A DNA stretch of 64,000 nucleotides from Streptomyces sp. ASQP_92 (GTDB lineage: Bacteria > Actinomycetota > Actinomycetes > Streptomycetales > Streptomycetaceae): contig NZ_JAODUA010000006.1 in assembly GCF_025399895.1 (NCBI RefSeq), positions 186,001 through 250,000 of the forward strand, given 5' to 3'. The notes under the pieces were generated by a model. That model ran no database searches and was not told the DNA's origin. It worked only from the letters and a program-made list of their open reading frames with translations. The position numbers were made by a program, and so were the translations under genes. Shown here one piece after another: positions 49,180 through 58,156 of this stretch. The number at the start of each line of letters is the position of its first letter. Position 1 is the first letter of the stretch.

Positions 49180-49353
49180 TCACCGGTTGGGGGGTCTTTC
49201 GTCCTCGGGCCCGGCCGGCTCGGCGACCTCCATGGCGAGCCGCAGGAGCCGGTGGCAGACCGCGCAGTGCCGGGTGAGGTGTCGGTAGCCCAGAGCGGCC
49301 GACAGATGGGCGCGCAGCAGCGCCCGCGTCTCGTGCCTCGCCGTGTCCGCCAT
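49180..49353 (-). CDS. DUF6274-like small protein with a CxxC motif
   Basis: 57 residues: MADTARHETRALLRAHLSAA, then GYRHLTRHCAVCHRLLRLAM and an acidic tail ending DERPPNR. The His-Cys-x2-Cys-His cluster may bind a metal. ATG 49353 has a strong GGGAGG site 5 bp away. I recall this as a Streptomyces-specific family next to bldC (DUF6274). Function unknown. Confidence 0.72.
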   Translation of the reverse strand: MADTARHETRALLRAHLSAALGYRHLTRHCAVCHRLLRLAMEVAEPAGPEDERPPNR

Positions 49354-49493
49354 GCGCACCTCCCGGGGCCCGCGCTCCTCCCCTTGCAGGGGTACCGGCG
49401 GCGGGTGGCCCCGTCAAGACGGCAAGAAGGCCTCGGTCCTGGGGATCCGGGCCTTCCACGACACGGCGGGCGCCTGTCGACGCAGACAAACGC

Positions 49494-49787
49494 CGAGGCC
49501 CGCATCCGGGTGGGGTGCGGGCCTCGATCTGCTGCGGTCCTGACGGGATTTGCTGTGTCTGTGCGCGGCTCCGCCGCGGGGCGCGGCCTCTGGGGGTGCG
49601 CTGACAAGCGCCGAGGCCCGCATCCGGGTGGGATGCGGGCTTCGATTTGGGGCGGTCCTGACGGGATTTGCTGTGTCTGTGCGCGGCTCCGCCGCGGGGC
49701 GCGGCCTCCGGGGGTGCGCCGACAAGCAAGGTGCGCCGACAAGCACCGAAGCCCGCATCCGGGCGGGATGCGGGCCTCGATCTGCTG
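49494..49787 (-). repeat. Tandem array of tRNA-Asp 3' ends, each with a terminator
   Basis: Downstream of tRNA-Asp the last 19 bases of the gene plus flank (GCGGTCCTGACGGGATTTG on +) recur at 49652-49670 and 49534-49552. Each copy is followed (minus direction) by a terminator hairpin built on CGAGGCCCGCATCCGGG and its complement: 49747-49779, 49612-49644 and 49494-49526. Units are 118 and 135 bp; the extra length is a 16-bp duplication of GTGCGCCGACAAGCA (49714-49745). The truncated copies lack everything 5' of the T-loop. Confidence 0.85.
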
Positions 49788-49862
49788 CGGTCCTGACGGG
49801 ATTTGAACCCGCGGCCTCCACCTTGACAGGGTGGCGAGCACTCCAAACTGCTCCACAGGACC
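49788..49862 (-). tRNA. tRNA-Asp (anticodon GUC), first copy
   Basis: 75 nt; acceptor GGTCCTG/CAGGACC, anticodon loop CTGTCAA, T-loop GTTCAAAT. Identical across its length to the copy at 57071-57145. It lies just downstream of hrpA, on the same strand. Confidence 0.95.
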
Positions 49863-49952
49863 TTGTTTCGCAGCCCGTTGGTGCTTGGCTGCGAGTGAGA
49901 CTCTACAGCAGGTCAGCGGGTCAGGTCGAACTCACTCACAGCGATGCCCGCG

Positions 49953-52900
49953 CTACGGGGCCGCCGCGTCGATCGCCTTCACGATCCGCTTGTCGGAGAC
50001 CGGGAACGCCGTGCCGAGCGCGTGCGCGAAGTAGCTGACCCGCAGCTCCTCGATCATCCAGCGGATGTCCAGGACCTGCTGCGGCACGGGCCGCCCCCGC
50101 GGCAGCTGTTCGAGCAGCCACGCGTACTCGTCCTGCATCTCGTGGACCTTCTCCATGCGCGTGGTGTCGCGCTGGACGGCCGTCGGCATCTGCTGGAGCC
50201 GGCGGTCCACCGCGACCAGGTAGCGCATCAGGTCGGGCAGCCGCTTGAGACCGGTGAGGGTGACGAAGCCCGGCGGCACGAGCGCCGCGAGCTGGTTGCG
50301 TACGTCCGTGACGTTGTTGACCAGGGTCAGGCTGTTCGTCGCCTTCAGACGGCGCTCGCAGGCCTGCCAGGCGGCCAGGATCTGCTGGACCTGGTTGACC
50401 GTGTGCACGGTCGCGTCCACCAGGTCCGCGCGGACCTTGTCGTACAGCGCGCGGAACGATTCCTCGTCCCAGGCCGGGCCCCCGTGGTCCGCGATCAGCT
50501 TGTCCGCGGCGGCCGTCGCGCAGTCGTCGAAGAGCGCCTGGATCGAGCCGTGCGGATTGCGTGACAGGGCGAGCTTCTGTTGGTTGGTGAGCTTGTCCGA
50601 GGCGAACTTGGCCGGGTTCACCGGGATGTTGAGCAGGATCAGCTTCCGGGTGCCGCGCCACATCGCCTGCCGCTGCTCGGCCTCGGTGTCGAAGAGGCGT
50701 ACCGCGACGGACTCGCCCGCGTCCACGAGCGCGGGGAACGCCTTCACCGGCTGGCCGGCCCTGCGCGTCTCGAAGACCTTCGTCAGGGTGCCGATCGTCC
50801 AGTCGGTGAGGCCCGAGCGCTCGATGGACTCGCCCGAGGGGCCCGCGGTCGCCGCGGCGGCCTGGGAGAGGGCCTTGCGGGCCTTGGGGCGGAGCTGGAG
50901 CTTGAGCGCCTCCAGGTCCTTGTCCTCGGCGAGCTTGCGGCGCCGCTCGTCGACGATCCGGAACGTGATCTTGAGGTGGTCCGGGACGCGGGTCAGGTCG
51001 AAGTCGTCGGCCGTGACCGGGACGCCCACCATCCGCTGGAGTTCGCGGGCGAGAGTGACCGGCAGGGGCTCCTGCAACGGGACCGCCCGGTCGAGGAACT
51101 TCGCGGCGTAGTTGGGCGCGGGCACGTAATGGCGGCGGATCGGCTTGGGCAGGGAGCGGATGAGCTCCGTGACGACCTCCTCGCGCAGACCCGGGATCTG
51201 CCAGTCGAAGCCCTCGTCGGTGACCTGGTTGAGGACCTGGAGCGGCACGTGCACGGTCACGCCGTCCGCGTCCGCGCCCGGCTCGAACTGGTAGGTCACC
51301 CGCAGCTTGAGCGGGCCCTGGCGCCACGAGTCCGGATAGTCGTCCTTGGTGACGGCGCCGGCCTTCTCGTTGATGAGCATCTCGCGCTCGAAGTCGAGGA
51401 GTTCGGGCTCCTCGCGCTTCTTGTGTTTCCACCAGGAGTCGAAGTGCGCCCCGGACACGACGTGGTCGGGCACCCGCCGGTCGTAGAAGTCGTACAGCGT
51501 CTCGTCGTCGACGAGGATGTCGCGGCGCCGCGCCCGGTGCTCCAGCTCCTCGACCTCGGTGAGGAGTTTGCGGTTGTCCGCGAAGAACTTGTGGTGCGTG
51601 CGCCAGTCGCCCTCGACCAGGGCGTTGCGGATGAACAGCTCCCGCGACGCCTCGGGGTCGATCCGGCCGTAGTTGACCTTGCGGTTGGCCACGATCGGCA
51701 CGCCGTACAGCGTGACGCGCTCGTACGCCATCACCGCGGCCTGGTCCTTCTCCCAGTGCGGCTCGCTGTAGGTGCGCTTGAGCAGGTGCTGGGCGAGCGG
51801 CTCGATCCACTCGGGCTCGATCTTCGCGTTCACCCGGGCCCACAGCCGCGAGGTCTCCACGAGCTCCGCGGACATCACGAGCTTGGGCTGCTTCTTGAAG
51901 AGGGCGGAGCCCGGGAAGATCGCGAACTTGGCGCTGCGGGCGCCCAGATACTCGTTCTTGTCGGTGTCCTTGAGCCCGATGTGCGAGAGCAGCCCCGCGA
52001 GCAGCGAGGTGTGCACGGACTGCTCGGGCGCGTCCTCCTCGTTGAGGTGGATGCCCATGGTCTTGGCGACCGTGCGCAGCTGCGAGTAAATGTCCTGCCA
52101 CTCGCGGATGCGCAGGAAGTTCAGGTACTCCTGCTTGCACATCCGGCGGAAGCTGGAGGAGCCGCGCTCCTTCTGCTGCTCGCGTACGTACCGCCACAGG
52201 TTGAGGAAGGCCAGGAAGTCGCTGGTCTCGTCCTTGAAGCGGGCGTGCTGCTGGTCGGCCTGCGTCTGCTTGTCGCTGGGGCGCTCGCGCGGGTCCTGGA
52301 TGGAGAGCGCGGCCGCGATGACCATGACCTCGCGCACGCAGCCGTTGCGGTCGGCCTCCAGGACCATCCGGGCCAGCCGCGGGTCCACCGGGAGCTGCGA
52401 GAGTTTGCGGCCCTGCTCGGTGAGGCGTTTCTTCGGATCCTTCTCCGAAGGGTCCAACGCGCCCAGTTCTTGCAGGAGTTGGACGCCGTCGCGGATGTTG
52501 CGGTGGTCCGGCGGGTCGATGAAGGGGAACTTCTCGATGTCGCCGAGGCCGGCCGCGGTCATCTGGAGGATGACGGACGCCAGGTTCGTGCGGAGGATCT
52601 CCGCGTCGGTGAACTCGGGGCGGGTGACGAAGTCGTCCTCGCTGTACAGCCGGATGCAGATGCCGTCGGACGTACGGCCGCAGCGGCCCTTGCGCTGGTT
52701 GGCGCTGGCCTGCGAGACCGGCTCGATCGGCAGGCGCTGCACCTTGGTGCGGTGGCTGTAGCGCGAGATGCGGGCGGTGCCCGGGTCGATGACGTACTTG
52801 ATGCCCGGGACGGTCAGGGAGGTCTCGGCGACGTTGGTCGCGAGCACGATCCGGCGGCCGCTGTGCTGCTGGAAGACGCGGTGCTGCTCGGCGTGGGAGA

Positions 52901-53873
52901 GGCGCGCGTAGAGGGGGAGCACCTCGGTCGAGCGGAGGTTCTTCTTGTTGAGCGCGTCCGCGGTGTCGCGGATCTCGCGCTCACCGGACAGGAAGACCAG
53001 GATGTCGCCGGGGCCCTCGGACTGGAGCTCGTCGACGGCGTCGCAGATCGCGGTGATCTGGTCGCGGTCGGAATCCTCGCTGTCCTCTTCGAGGAGCGGG
53101 CGGTAGCGCACCTCGACCGGGTACGTACGGCCGCTGACCTCGACGATCGGGGCGTTGTCGAAGTGCCGCGAGAACCGCTGGGGGTCGATGGTCGCCGAGG
53201 TGATGACGACCTTCAGGTCGGGGCGCCTGGGCAGCAGCTGGGCCAGATAGCCGAGCAGGAAGTCGATGTTGAGGGACCGTTCGTGGGCCTCGTCGATGAT
53301 GATCGTGTCGTAGCCGCGCAGCTCGCGGTCGGTCTGGATCTCGGCGAGCAGGATGCCGTCGGTCATCAGCTTCACGAACGTCGCGTTCGGGTCGACCTGG
53401 TCGGTGAAGCGGACCTTCCAGCCGACCGCTTCACCCAGCGGGGTGTTCAGCTCCTCGGCGATGCGGTCCGCGACCGTACGGGCCGCGATCCTGCGGGGCT
53501 GGGTGTGCCCGATCATGCCGCGCACACCACGGCCGAGCTCCAGGCAGATCTTGGGGATCTGGGTGGTCTTGCCCGAACCCGTCTCTCCCGCGACGATCAC
53601 GACCTGGTGGTCGCGTATCGCCTCCAGGATCTCGTCCTTCTTCTGGCTGACCGGAAGCTGCTCGGGATAGGTGATCGCGGGCACACGGGCGGACCGCCGG
53701 GCGACCCGCTCGGCGGACTTCTGGGCCTCGGCGGCGATCTCGTCGAGCACGGCCTGCCGGGCCTCGGGCTTACGGATGCGGCGGGCGCCTTCGAGACGGC
53801 GGCCCAGGCGGTGGGCGTCGCGCAGCGAGGCCCCGTCGAGCAGCGGCTGGAGATCGGCGAAGGAAGTAGACAT
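49953..53873 (-). CDS. hrpA: ATP-dependent RNA helicase HrpA (DEAH box)
   Basis: 1306 residues, the full bacterial HrpA length. Walker A GETGSGKTT (96-104), DEAH (194-197), SATID and motif VI QRKGRCGRTSDG are present, followed by HA2, OB-fold and the large HrpA-specific C-terminal domain. HrpA works in mRNA processing and in rescuing stalled or collided ribosomes in other bacteria. ATG 53873 lacks a strong ribosome site. The gene is followed by tRNA-Asp. Confidence 0.95.
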   Translation of the reverse strand: MSTSFADLQPLLDGASLRDAHRLGRRLEGARRIRKPEARQAVLDEIAAEAQKSAERVARRSARVPAITYPEQLPVSQKKDEILEAIRDHQVVIVAGETGSGKTTQIPKICLELGRGVRGMIGHTQPRRIAARTVADRIAEELNTPLGEAVGWKVRFTDQVDPNATFVKLMTDGILLAEIQTDRELRGYDTIIIDEAHERSLNIDFLLGYLAQLLPRRPDLKVVITSATIDPQRFSRHFDNAPIVEVSGRTYPVEVRYRPLLEEDSEDSDRDQITAICDAVDELQSEGPGDILVFLSGEREIRDTADALNKKNLRSTEVLPLYARLSHAEQHRVFQQHSGRRIVLATNVAETSLTVPGIKYVIDPGTARISRYSHRTKVQRLPIEPVSQASANQRKGRCGRTSDGICIRLYSEDDFVTRPEFTDAEILRTNLASVILQMTAAGLGDIEKFPFIDPPDHRNIRDGVQLLQELGALDPSEKDPKKRLTEQGRKLSQLPVDPRLARMVLEADRNGCVREVMVIAAALSIQDPRERPSDKQTQADQQHARFKDETSDFLAFLNLWRYVREQQKERGSSSFRRMCKQEYLNFLRIREWQDIYSQLRTVAKTMGIHLNEEDAPEQSVHTSLLAGLLSHIGLKDTDKNEYLGARSAKFAIFPGSALFKKQPKLVMSAELVETSRLWARVNAKIEPEWIEPLAQHLLKRTYSEPHWEKDQAAVMAYERVTLYGVPIVANRKVNYGRIDPEASRELFIRNALVEGDWRTHHKFFADNRKLLTEVEELEHRARRRDILVDDETLYDFYDRRVPDHVVSGAHFDSWWKHKKREEPELLDFEREMLINEKAGAVTKDDYPDSWRQGPLKLRVTYQFEPGADADGVTVHVPLQVLNQVTDEGFDWQIPGLREEVVTELIRSLPKPIRRHYVPAPNYAAKFLDRAVPLQEPLPVTLARELQRMVGVPVTADDFDLTRVPDHLKITFRIVDERRRKLAEDKDLEALKLQLRPKARKALSQAAAATAGPSGESIERSGLTDWTIGTLTKVFETRRAGQPVKAFPALVDAGESVAVRLFDTEAEQRQAMWRGTRKLILLNIPVNPAKFASDKLTNQQKLALSRNPHGSIQALFDDCATAAADKLIADHGGPAWDEESFRALYDKVRADLVDATVHTVNQVQQILAAWQACERRLKATNSLTLVNNVTDVRNQLAALVPPGFVTLTGLKRLPDLMRYLVAVDRRLQQMPTAVQRDTTRMEKVHEMQDEYAWLLEQLPRGRPVPQQVLDIRWMIEELRVSYFAHALGTAFPVSDKRIVKAIDAAAP

Positions 53874-53957
53874 ACCTGATTCAGGATCTCACCCGCCGAG
53901 GACGAGTGGCGAACGCATTTCGGTGCCGTTCCGTGCCCACCCCGTACCATTTCGGGC

Positions 53958-54542
53958 ATGCCCCGCTCCCCTGCCCCGCGCCGCCGCCTCACCGCGGTGC
54001 TGCTGACGGTGCTCGGGGTGCTGGCGGTGGCGCTGTGCGGGCCGCTTCCCACGGCTTCGGCGGCGCCGACGCGGGGGGTGTCGGCGGTGGCTGTGGTGTC
54101 GGCGGGGCCTGTGGTGTCGGCCGCGCCTGTGGTGTCGGCCGGGCCTGTGGTGTCGGCCGCGCCTGTGGTGCCGGCCGCCGTGACGGCCGGGTTGGCGGCG
54201 CCCGCCGTGAAGGGCTCGGCGTCGGTCTTCACGGGTGGTGGTCCGGCGCGCGTCGTCGGCGGTGGTGGTTCGGCGTCGGTCTCCACGAGCGACGGTGGCT
54301 CGACATCCGCCTTCACCAGCGGTGGCTCGACGCCCGGGTGCCGGCAGGGCGGTTCGCACCACGGCTCCGACCCGGCCGCGCCGGTCCGCGTCCGCACCGC
54401 CCACGATCAGGCCCCCGTCCTGGAGGACCGGCTCGCCCCGGCCTCGCTGTCCGGCCTGGACGCGGCCCACGGCAGCCCGCCCGTGCGGGGCCCGGCGCCC
54501 GGCGCGCCCACCCCCGTAGAACTCTCGGTGCTCAGGGTCTAG
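53958..54542 (+). CDS. Secreted protein with Val/Ala/Pro repeats, unknown function
   Basis: 194 residues. A Sec signal peptide (LTAVLLTVLGVLAVALCGPLPTASA, cleavage before APTRG) is followed by tandem six-residue repeats SAGPVV / SAAPVV encoded by an 18-bp DNA repeat, a Gly/Ser-rich part, and a conserved-looking end (APVLEDRLAPASLSGLDAAHG). ATG 53958 has no ribosome site and TACCAT 7 bp upstream. The next genes are the dsbA/ccdA-like pair. Probably a real secreted protein; its role is unknown. Confidence 0.6.
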   Translation: MPRSPAPRRRLTAVLLTVLGVLAVALCGPLPTASAAPTRGVSAVAVVSAGPVVSAAPVVSAGPVVSAAPVVPAAVTAGLAAPAVKGSASVFTGGGPARVVGGGGSASVSTSDGGSTSAFTSGGSTPGCRQGGSHHGSDPAAPVRVRTAHDQAPVLEDRLAPASLSGLDAAHGSPPVRGPAPGAPTPVELSVLRV

Positions 54543-54582
54543 AGGGGGACGGTGCCGCCTTCGGCCCCGCCCGTCCCCCTCT
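54541..54582 (+). terminator. Terminator after the secreted repeat protein
   Basis: AGAGGGGGACGG (54541-54552, overlapping the TAG stop) pairs perfectly with CCGTCCCCCTCT (54571-54582). Confidence 0.75.
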
Positions 54583-54684
54583 CTTCCCGTTCTCTCTTCC
54601 CGCTCTTCTCGTACGTGTCCGCGTGTCCGCGCTCGTCTTGCGCGGCTGCGCGTACGCGTACGCATACGCACCAGGAGTCCCCGC

Positions 54685-55461
54685 ATGTCCACTCCCAAGC
54701 CGAAGCCCACTCCCAAGCCCACGCCCACTCGCACGCCCGCCAAGGCCAGGAAGCGGCCGTATCTCATCGGCGCGGCCGTGCTGGTCGCGGCCGGATTGCT
54801 CGGGATGGCGTCGTACCAGGTGAGCACGCCCGATCCGCGGCCGACGGTCGACGAGTCCGGTGCGTCCGCCGCCTCGAACGCGGCCCCGGACGACGCTCGT
54901 CCCGAGCTGACCAAGCTAGCCCGCCGCGACGCCAAGGACCCGCTGGCCCAGGGCCGCGCCGACGCGCCCGTCGTGATGATCGAGTACGCCGACTTCAAGT
55001 GCTCGTACTGCGGGAAGTTCGCCCGTGACACCGAGCCCGAGCTGGTGAAGAAGTATGTCGACAACGGCATCCTGCGCATCGAGTGGCGCAACTTCCCGAT
55101 CTTCGGCGCGGAGTCGGAGGCCGCGGCGCGGGGGGCGTGGGCGGCCGGGCAGCAGGGCCGGTTCTGGCAGTTCCACGCGGCGGCGTACGCGCGGGGCGCC
55201 AAGGAGAAGGGGTTCGGCGCGGACCGCCTGAAGGAGCTGGCCAAGGAGGCGGGCGTGCCGGACACGGTGCGTTTCGCGGCGGACCTGGACGGTGACGCGG
55301 CGAAGGCGGCGGTGAAGAAGGACCAGGACGAGGCGTACGCCCTCGGCGCCAGCTCCACCCCCTCCTTCCTCATCAACGGCACCCCTCTCGCGGGGGCCCA
55401 GCCTCTGGACTCGTTCGCGCGGATCATCGACGACGCGGCGGCGAGGACGGCGAAGAAGTGA
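54685..55461 (+). CDS. DsbA-like membrane-anchored thiol oxidoreductase
   Basis: 258 residues. A basic Pro/Lys/Thr cytoplasmic tail and one membrane helix (about 24-46) precede an outer thioredoxin fold of the DsbA_2 type: IEYADFKCSYCGKFARDTEP carries the active CxxC (Cys106, Cys109), and the cis-Pro is in STPSFLINGTPL. It should form or reorder disulfides in exported proteins. ATG 54685 follows AGGAG. It overlaps the ccdA-like gene by four bases (GTGA), so the pair is a functional unit. Confidence 0.9.
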   Translation: MSTPKPKPTPKPTPTRTPAKARKRPYLIGAAVLVAAGLLGMASYQVSTPDPRPTVDESGASAASNAAPDDARPELTKLARRDAKDPLAQGRADAPVVMIEYADFKCSYCGKFARDTEPELVKKYVDNGILRIEWRNFPIFGAESEAAARGAWAAGQQGRFWQFHAAAYARGAKEKGFGADRLKELAKEAGVPDTVRFAADLDGDAAKAAVKKDQDEAYALGASSTPSFLINGTPLAGAQPLDSFARIIDDAAARTAKK

Positions 55462-56300
55462 CCCCGAACATCGGTTACTTCGCGGCGTTCCTGGGCGGTC
55501 TGCTCGCCCTGCTCAGCCCGTGCAGCGCGCTGCTCCTGCCCGCGTTCTTCGCGTACTCGATCTCCAGTCGCACCAAGCTGCTCGCCCGCACCGGCATCTT
55601 CTACGCGGGCCTGGCCACCACGTTGGTGCCGCTGGGCGCGGCGGGCTCGTACGCGGGCCGGCTCTTCTACGGCCACCGCGACGCGCTGGTGCTGGCCGGT
55701 GGCTGGCTGATCATCGTGCTCGGCGTCGCCCAGATCGTGGGCATGGGCTTCGCGAGCCGCCGCATGACGGAGCTGTCGGGCAGGATCCGCCCCACGACCG
55801 CCCTGTCGGTGTACGCCCTCGGTGCGGTGTACGGCCTCGCCGGGTTCTGCGCGGGACCGATCCTGGGCAGCGTCCTGACGGTGGCGGCGGTGAGCGGCAG
55901 CCCGCTCTACGGCGGCCTGCTGCTCGCGGTGTACGCCCTGGGCATGGCGGTCCCGCTCTTCCTCCTGGCCCTGCTCTGGGAACGCTTCGAACTCGGCGGC
56001 CGAGGGTGGCTGCGGGGCAGGGTGGTGCGGGTGGGCCGCTTCGAACTCCACACCACCTCCCTCCTGTCGGGCCTCTTCTTCATCGCTCTGGGCGCGCTGT
56101 TCCTCGCGTACGACGGGGCGACGGGGTTGCCCGGTCTGCTCGATGTCGACGAGTCGTACGCGGTGGAGGAGTGGGCGAGGTCGGTCGGTGACGCGGTGCC
56201 GAACTGGGCGTTGCTGGTGGGGGTTGTGGCGGGGGTGGGGGTGGTGCTGGGCCTACGAGCCCGCCGCCCCCGGCCCCCCGAGCCCTCCGACCTCCCCTGA
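55458..56300 (+). CDS. CcdA/DsbD-type electron-transfer membrane protein
   Basis: 280 residues, six or seven helices. The two transport cysteines are seen in LSPCSALLLPAF and GFCAGPILGS, as in CcdA, which passes electrons from cytoplasmic thioredoxin to outer thioredoxin-fold partners. Start GTG 55458. With the DsbA-like protein in front it probably keeps that partner reduced or isomerising. The C-terminal end is Pro-rich. Confidence 0.88.
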   Translation: MTPNIGYFAAFLGGLLALLSPCSALLLPAFFAYSISSRTKLLARTGIFYAGLATTLVPLGAAGSYAGRLFYGHRDALVLAGGWLIIVLGVAQIVGMGFASRRMTELSGRIRPTTALSVYALGAVYGLAGFCAGPILGSVLTVAAVSGSPLYGGLLLAVYALGMAVPLFLLALLWERFELGGRGWLRGRVVRVGRFELHTTSLLSGLFFIALGALFLAYDGATGLPGLLDVDESYAVEEWARSVGDAVPNWALLVGVVAGVGVVLGLRARRPRPPEPSDLP

Positions 56301-56931
56301 CCCCGCCGGGACCCCTGGGCTCCGCCCCCGACCCCGGGGGGTTTTCCCACCCACCCGCCCGTGCAGCGGGGTTGGCTGGTTCCGGCCCTCCTGGGGCTCC
56401 GCCCCAGACCCCGTTCGCGCCTTAAGGGCGCTCGTCCTCAATCGCCGGACGGGCTGGGTATGCCTGTGCAGGCCAGCACCAGTACTGCCAGGGGCGCGGG
56501 GAACTGCGCGAGAAGCGGGCACGGTCCGCAACCGAGAGAGGGTTTCGGGGCCCAGGGGCCGAGGCGGCCAGTGCGGGCCGGCACCGAGTGGTTAGGGGCG
56601 CGGGGAACTGCGCGACAAGCGGGGCACGGTCCGCAGCTAAGAGGGGGTTTCGGGGCCCGGGCCCAGGGGGCCGAGGTGGCCTGTGCGGGCGGCATCAGTA
56701 CTGCCAGGGGCGCGGGGAACTGCGCGAGCAAGCGGGCACGGTCCGCAGCCGAGAAGGGGGTTTTGGGGCCCAGGGGGCCGAGGTGGCCTGTGCGGGCCGG
56801 CATCAGTACTGCCAGGGGCGCGGGGAACTGCGCGAGAAGCGGGCACGGTCCGCAGCCGAGAGGGGGCTAGGGGCGCGGGGAACTGCGCGAGAGGCGATCG
56901 CCGCCCGCACGGAGCGCGGCCCCGGCAACGG
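56301..56931. repeat. Dispersed repeats and a tandem array of about 110-bp units
   Basis: No gene is supported here. 56391-56456 is the inverted copy of 12928-12993 (63 of 66 bases equal). From 56457 to 56890 an array of units carries the core GGGGCGCGGGGAACTGCGCG at 56491, 56595, 56707, 56815 and 56870, followed in the first four units by AAGCGGGCACGGTCCGCAGC-like text and GGGTTTCGGGGCCC. The same core, inverted, occurs three times at 12.8 kb. Confidence 0.8.
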
Positions 56932-56964
56932 CGAAAGCCCCGGCCGGATGGGCCAGGGCTTTCG
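56932..56964 (-). terminator. Terminator of the tRNA Glu-Asp-Phe transcript
   Basis: CGAAAGCCC pairs with GGGCTTTCG, inner GGCC/GGCC, 4 bp beyond the encoded CCA of tRNA-Phe on the minus strand. Confidence 0.75.
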
Positions 56965-56970
56965 GGGTGG

Positions 56971-57044
56971 TGGCTGGGGCCGGGGTCGAACCGGCGACCT
57001 ATCGCTTTTCAGGCGATCGCTCGTACCAACTGAGCTACCCAGCC
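56971..57044 (-). tRNA. tRNA-Phe (anticodon GAA)
   Basis: Acceptor GGCTGGG/CCCAGCC, anticodon loop CTGAAAA, T-loop GTTCGACC; CCA is encoded (56970-56968). Last of a three-tRNA cluster. Confidence 0.94.
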
Positions 57045-57070
57045 ACGTAGTCCACCGAAGTGAACTACAG

Positions 57071-57145
57071 CGGTCCTGACGGGATTTGAACCCGCGGCCT
57101 CCACCTTGACAGGGTGGCGAGCACTCCAAACTGCTCCACAGGACC
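57071..57145 (-). tRNA. tRNA-Asp (anticodon GUC), second copy
   Basis: 75 nt, identical to the copy at 49788-49862. Unlike that copy it has no downstream array of 3' fragments; tRNA-Phe follows after 26 bp. Confidence 0.95.
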
Positions 57146-57183
57146 AAGCTTGCGCGAGAACAAGTCTCGCACAGGATTGTGCG

Positions 57184-57256
57184 TGCCCCCAACGGGATTC
57201 GAACCCGTGCTACCGCCTTGAAAGGGCGGCGTCCTGGGCCACTAGACGATGAGGGC
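57184..57256 (-). tRNA. tRNA-Glu (anticodon UUC)
   Basis: 73 nt; acceptor GCCCTCA with the opposing strand TGGGGGC, anticodon loop CTTTCAA, T-loop GTTCGAAT. First of the Glu-Asp-Phe cluster on the minus strand. Confidence 0.94.
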
Positions 57257-57502
57257 TAATTGGCCCGCCTGGGCGCTTTGCAGCGCGTCGGGGACGTGAG
57301 AAGCATATGGGATGCGGGGAGGTATCGCCAAAACGGTTTCCGACGGGGCCCGCCGGCGCCGCCGGAGACCGGCACCGGACGGGTACGAGCCGGGGCGCGC
57401 GGAGCCGAGCCGAGGTGCGTCGGGGCAACCCCGAACCCTCGGCGAGCCGCACCGCCGTCCCCGCACTCGGCGCCCCGCGCCCGGGTGACCCACAATGGCC
57501 GG

Positions 57503-57853
57503 GTGCTGGAGATGACGCGCGAGGAGTTCGAGGAACTGGTCGGCGAGGCGCTCGACCGGATCCCGCCCGAGCTGACACGGCTGATGGACAACGTCGCGGT
57601 GTTCGTCGAGGACGAGCCCGCCCCGGACGACCCCGAACTGCTCGGCCTCTACGAGGGAACCCCGCTCACCGACCGGGGCGAGTGGTACGCCGGTGTGCTC
57701 CCGGACCGGATCACCATCTACCGGGGCCCCACGCTGCGGATGTGCGAGACGCGCGAGGACGTGGTCGCCGAGACGGAGGTGACGGTGGTCCACGAGATCG
57801 CCCACCACTTCGGCATCGACGACGAACGCCTCCACGCACTCGGATACGGGTGA
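57503..57853 (+). CDS. Small zinc metallopeptidase-family protein (zincin-like, DUF1025 type)
   Basis: 116 residues. The zinc motif HEIAHHFGIDDERL is complete (two His, Glu and the following Asp), near the C-terminus, as usual for this minimal family. The start VLEMTREEFEELVGEALDRIP from GTG 57503 is typical; CACAAT lies 6 bp upstream and no ribosome site is seen. Cytoplasmic; no substrate is known. Confidence 0.85.
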   Translation: MLEMTREEFEELVGEALDRIPPELTRLMDNVAVFVEDEPAPDDPELLGLYEGTPLTDRGEWYAGVLPDRITIYRGPTLRMCETREDVVAETEVTVVHEIAHHFGIDDERLHALGYG

Positions 57854-58156
57854 ACGGGCGCGGGTGAGCGGGCGCGGGTGAGCGGGCGCGGGTGAACCCG
57901 CGCGGCTGAACGCGCCCGGCAGCGTCAGGCAGAACTGATCCGTCACGACCCACCCCGGCACGACCCGCCCCGACCAAGTAGCACCCGTCACGGCCCACCC
58001 CGGCCGGCAGAACCCGGCACCGGCCCACGCGGCCCCGTCCGCGCCGCTCGGACGGATGTCGGATCGCAAGCCGGGTGTGCCCCGGGCGTGTCCCCCGTGG
58101 GGGCGCGGGAGTTGGAACGTATGACCCCGCCGCTCCCGTGTTCCGGAGGTGCCCCC
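57854..58156. other. Non-coding gap with short tandem repeat
   Basis: 303 bp. GGGCGCGGGTGAGC repeats about three times right after the metallopeptidase stop (57857-57898). The rest is very G/C-rich with CACGACCC(A/G)CCCCG words. No gene seen; the promoter for the lipoprotein gene must lie near its 3' side. Confidence 0.5.

Noticed and set aside
50580..53879. 1099-codon + strand frame antisense to hrpA
   Set aside because: No recognised domain; hrpA on the minus strand has every helicase motif.
56457..56890. Possible CRISPR array
   Set aside because: Units are about 110 bp with conserved text throughout, no 25-37 bp repeat alternating with unique spacers, and no cas genes.
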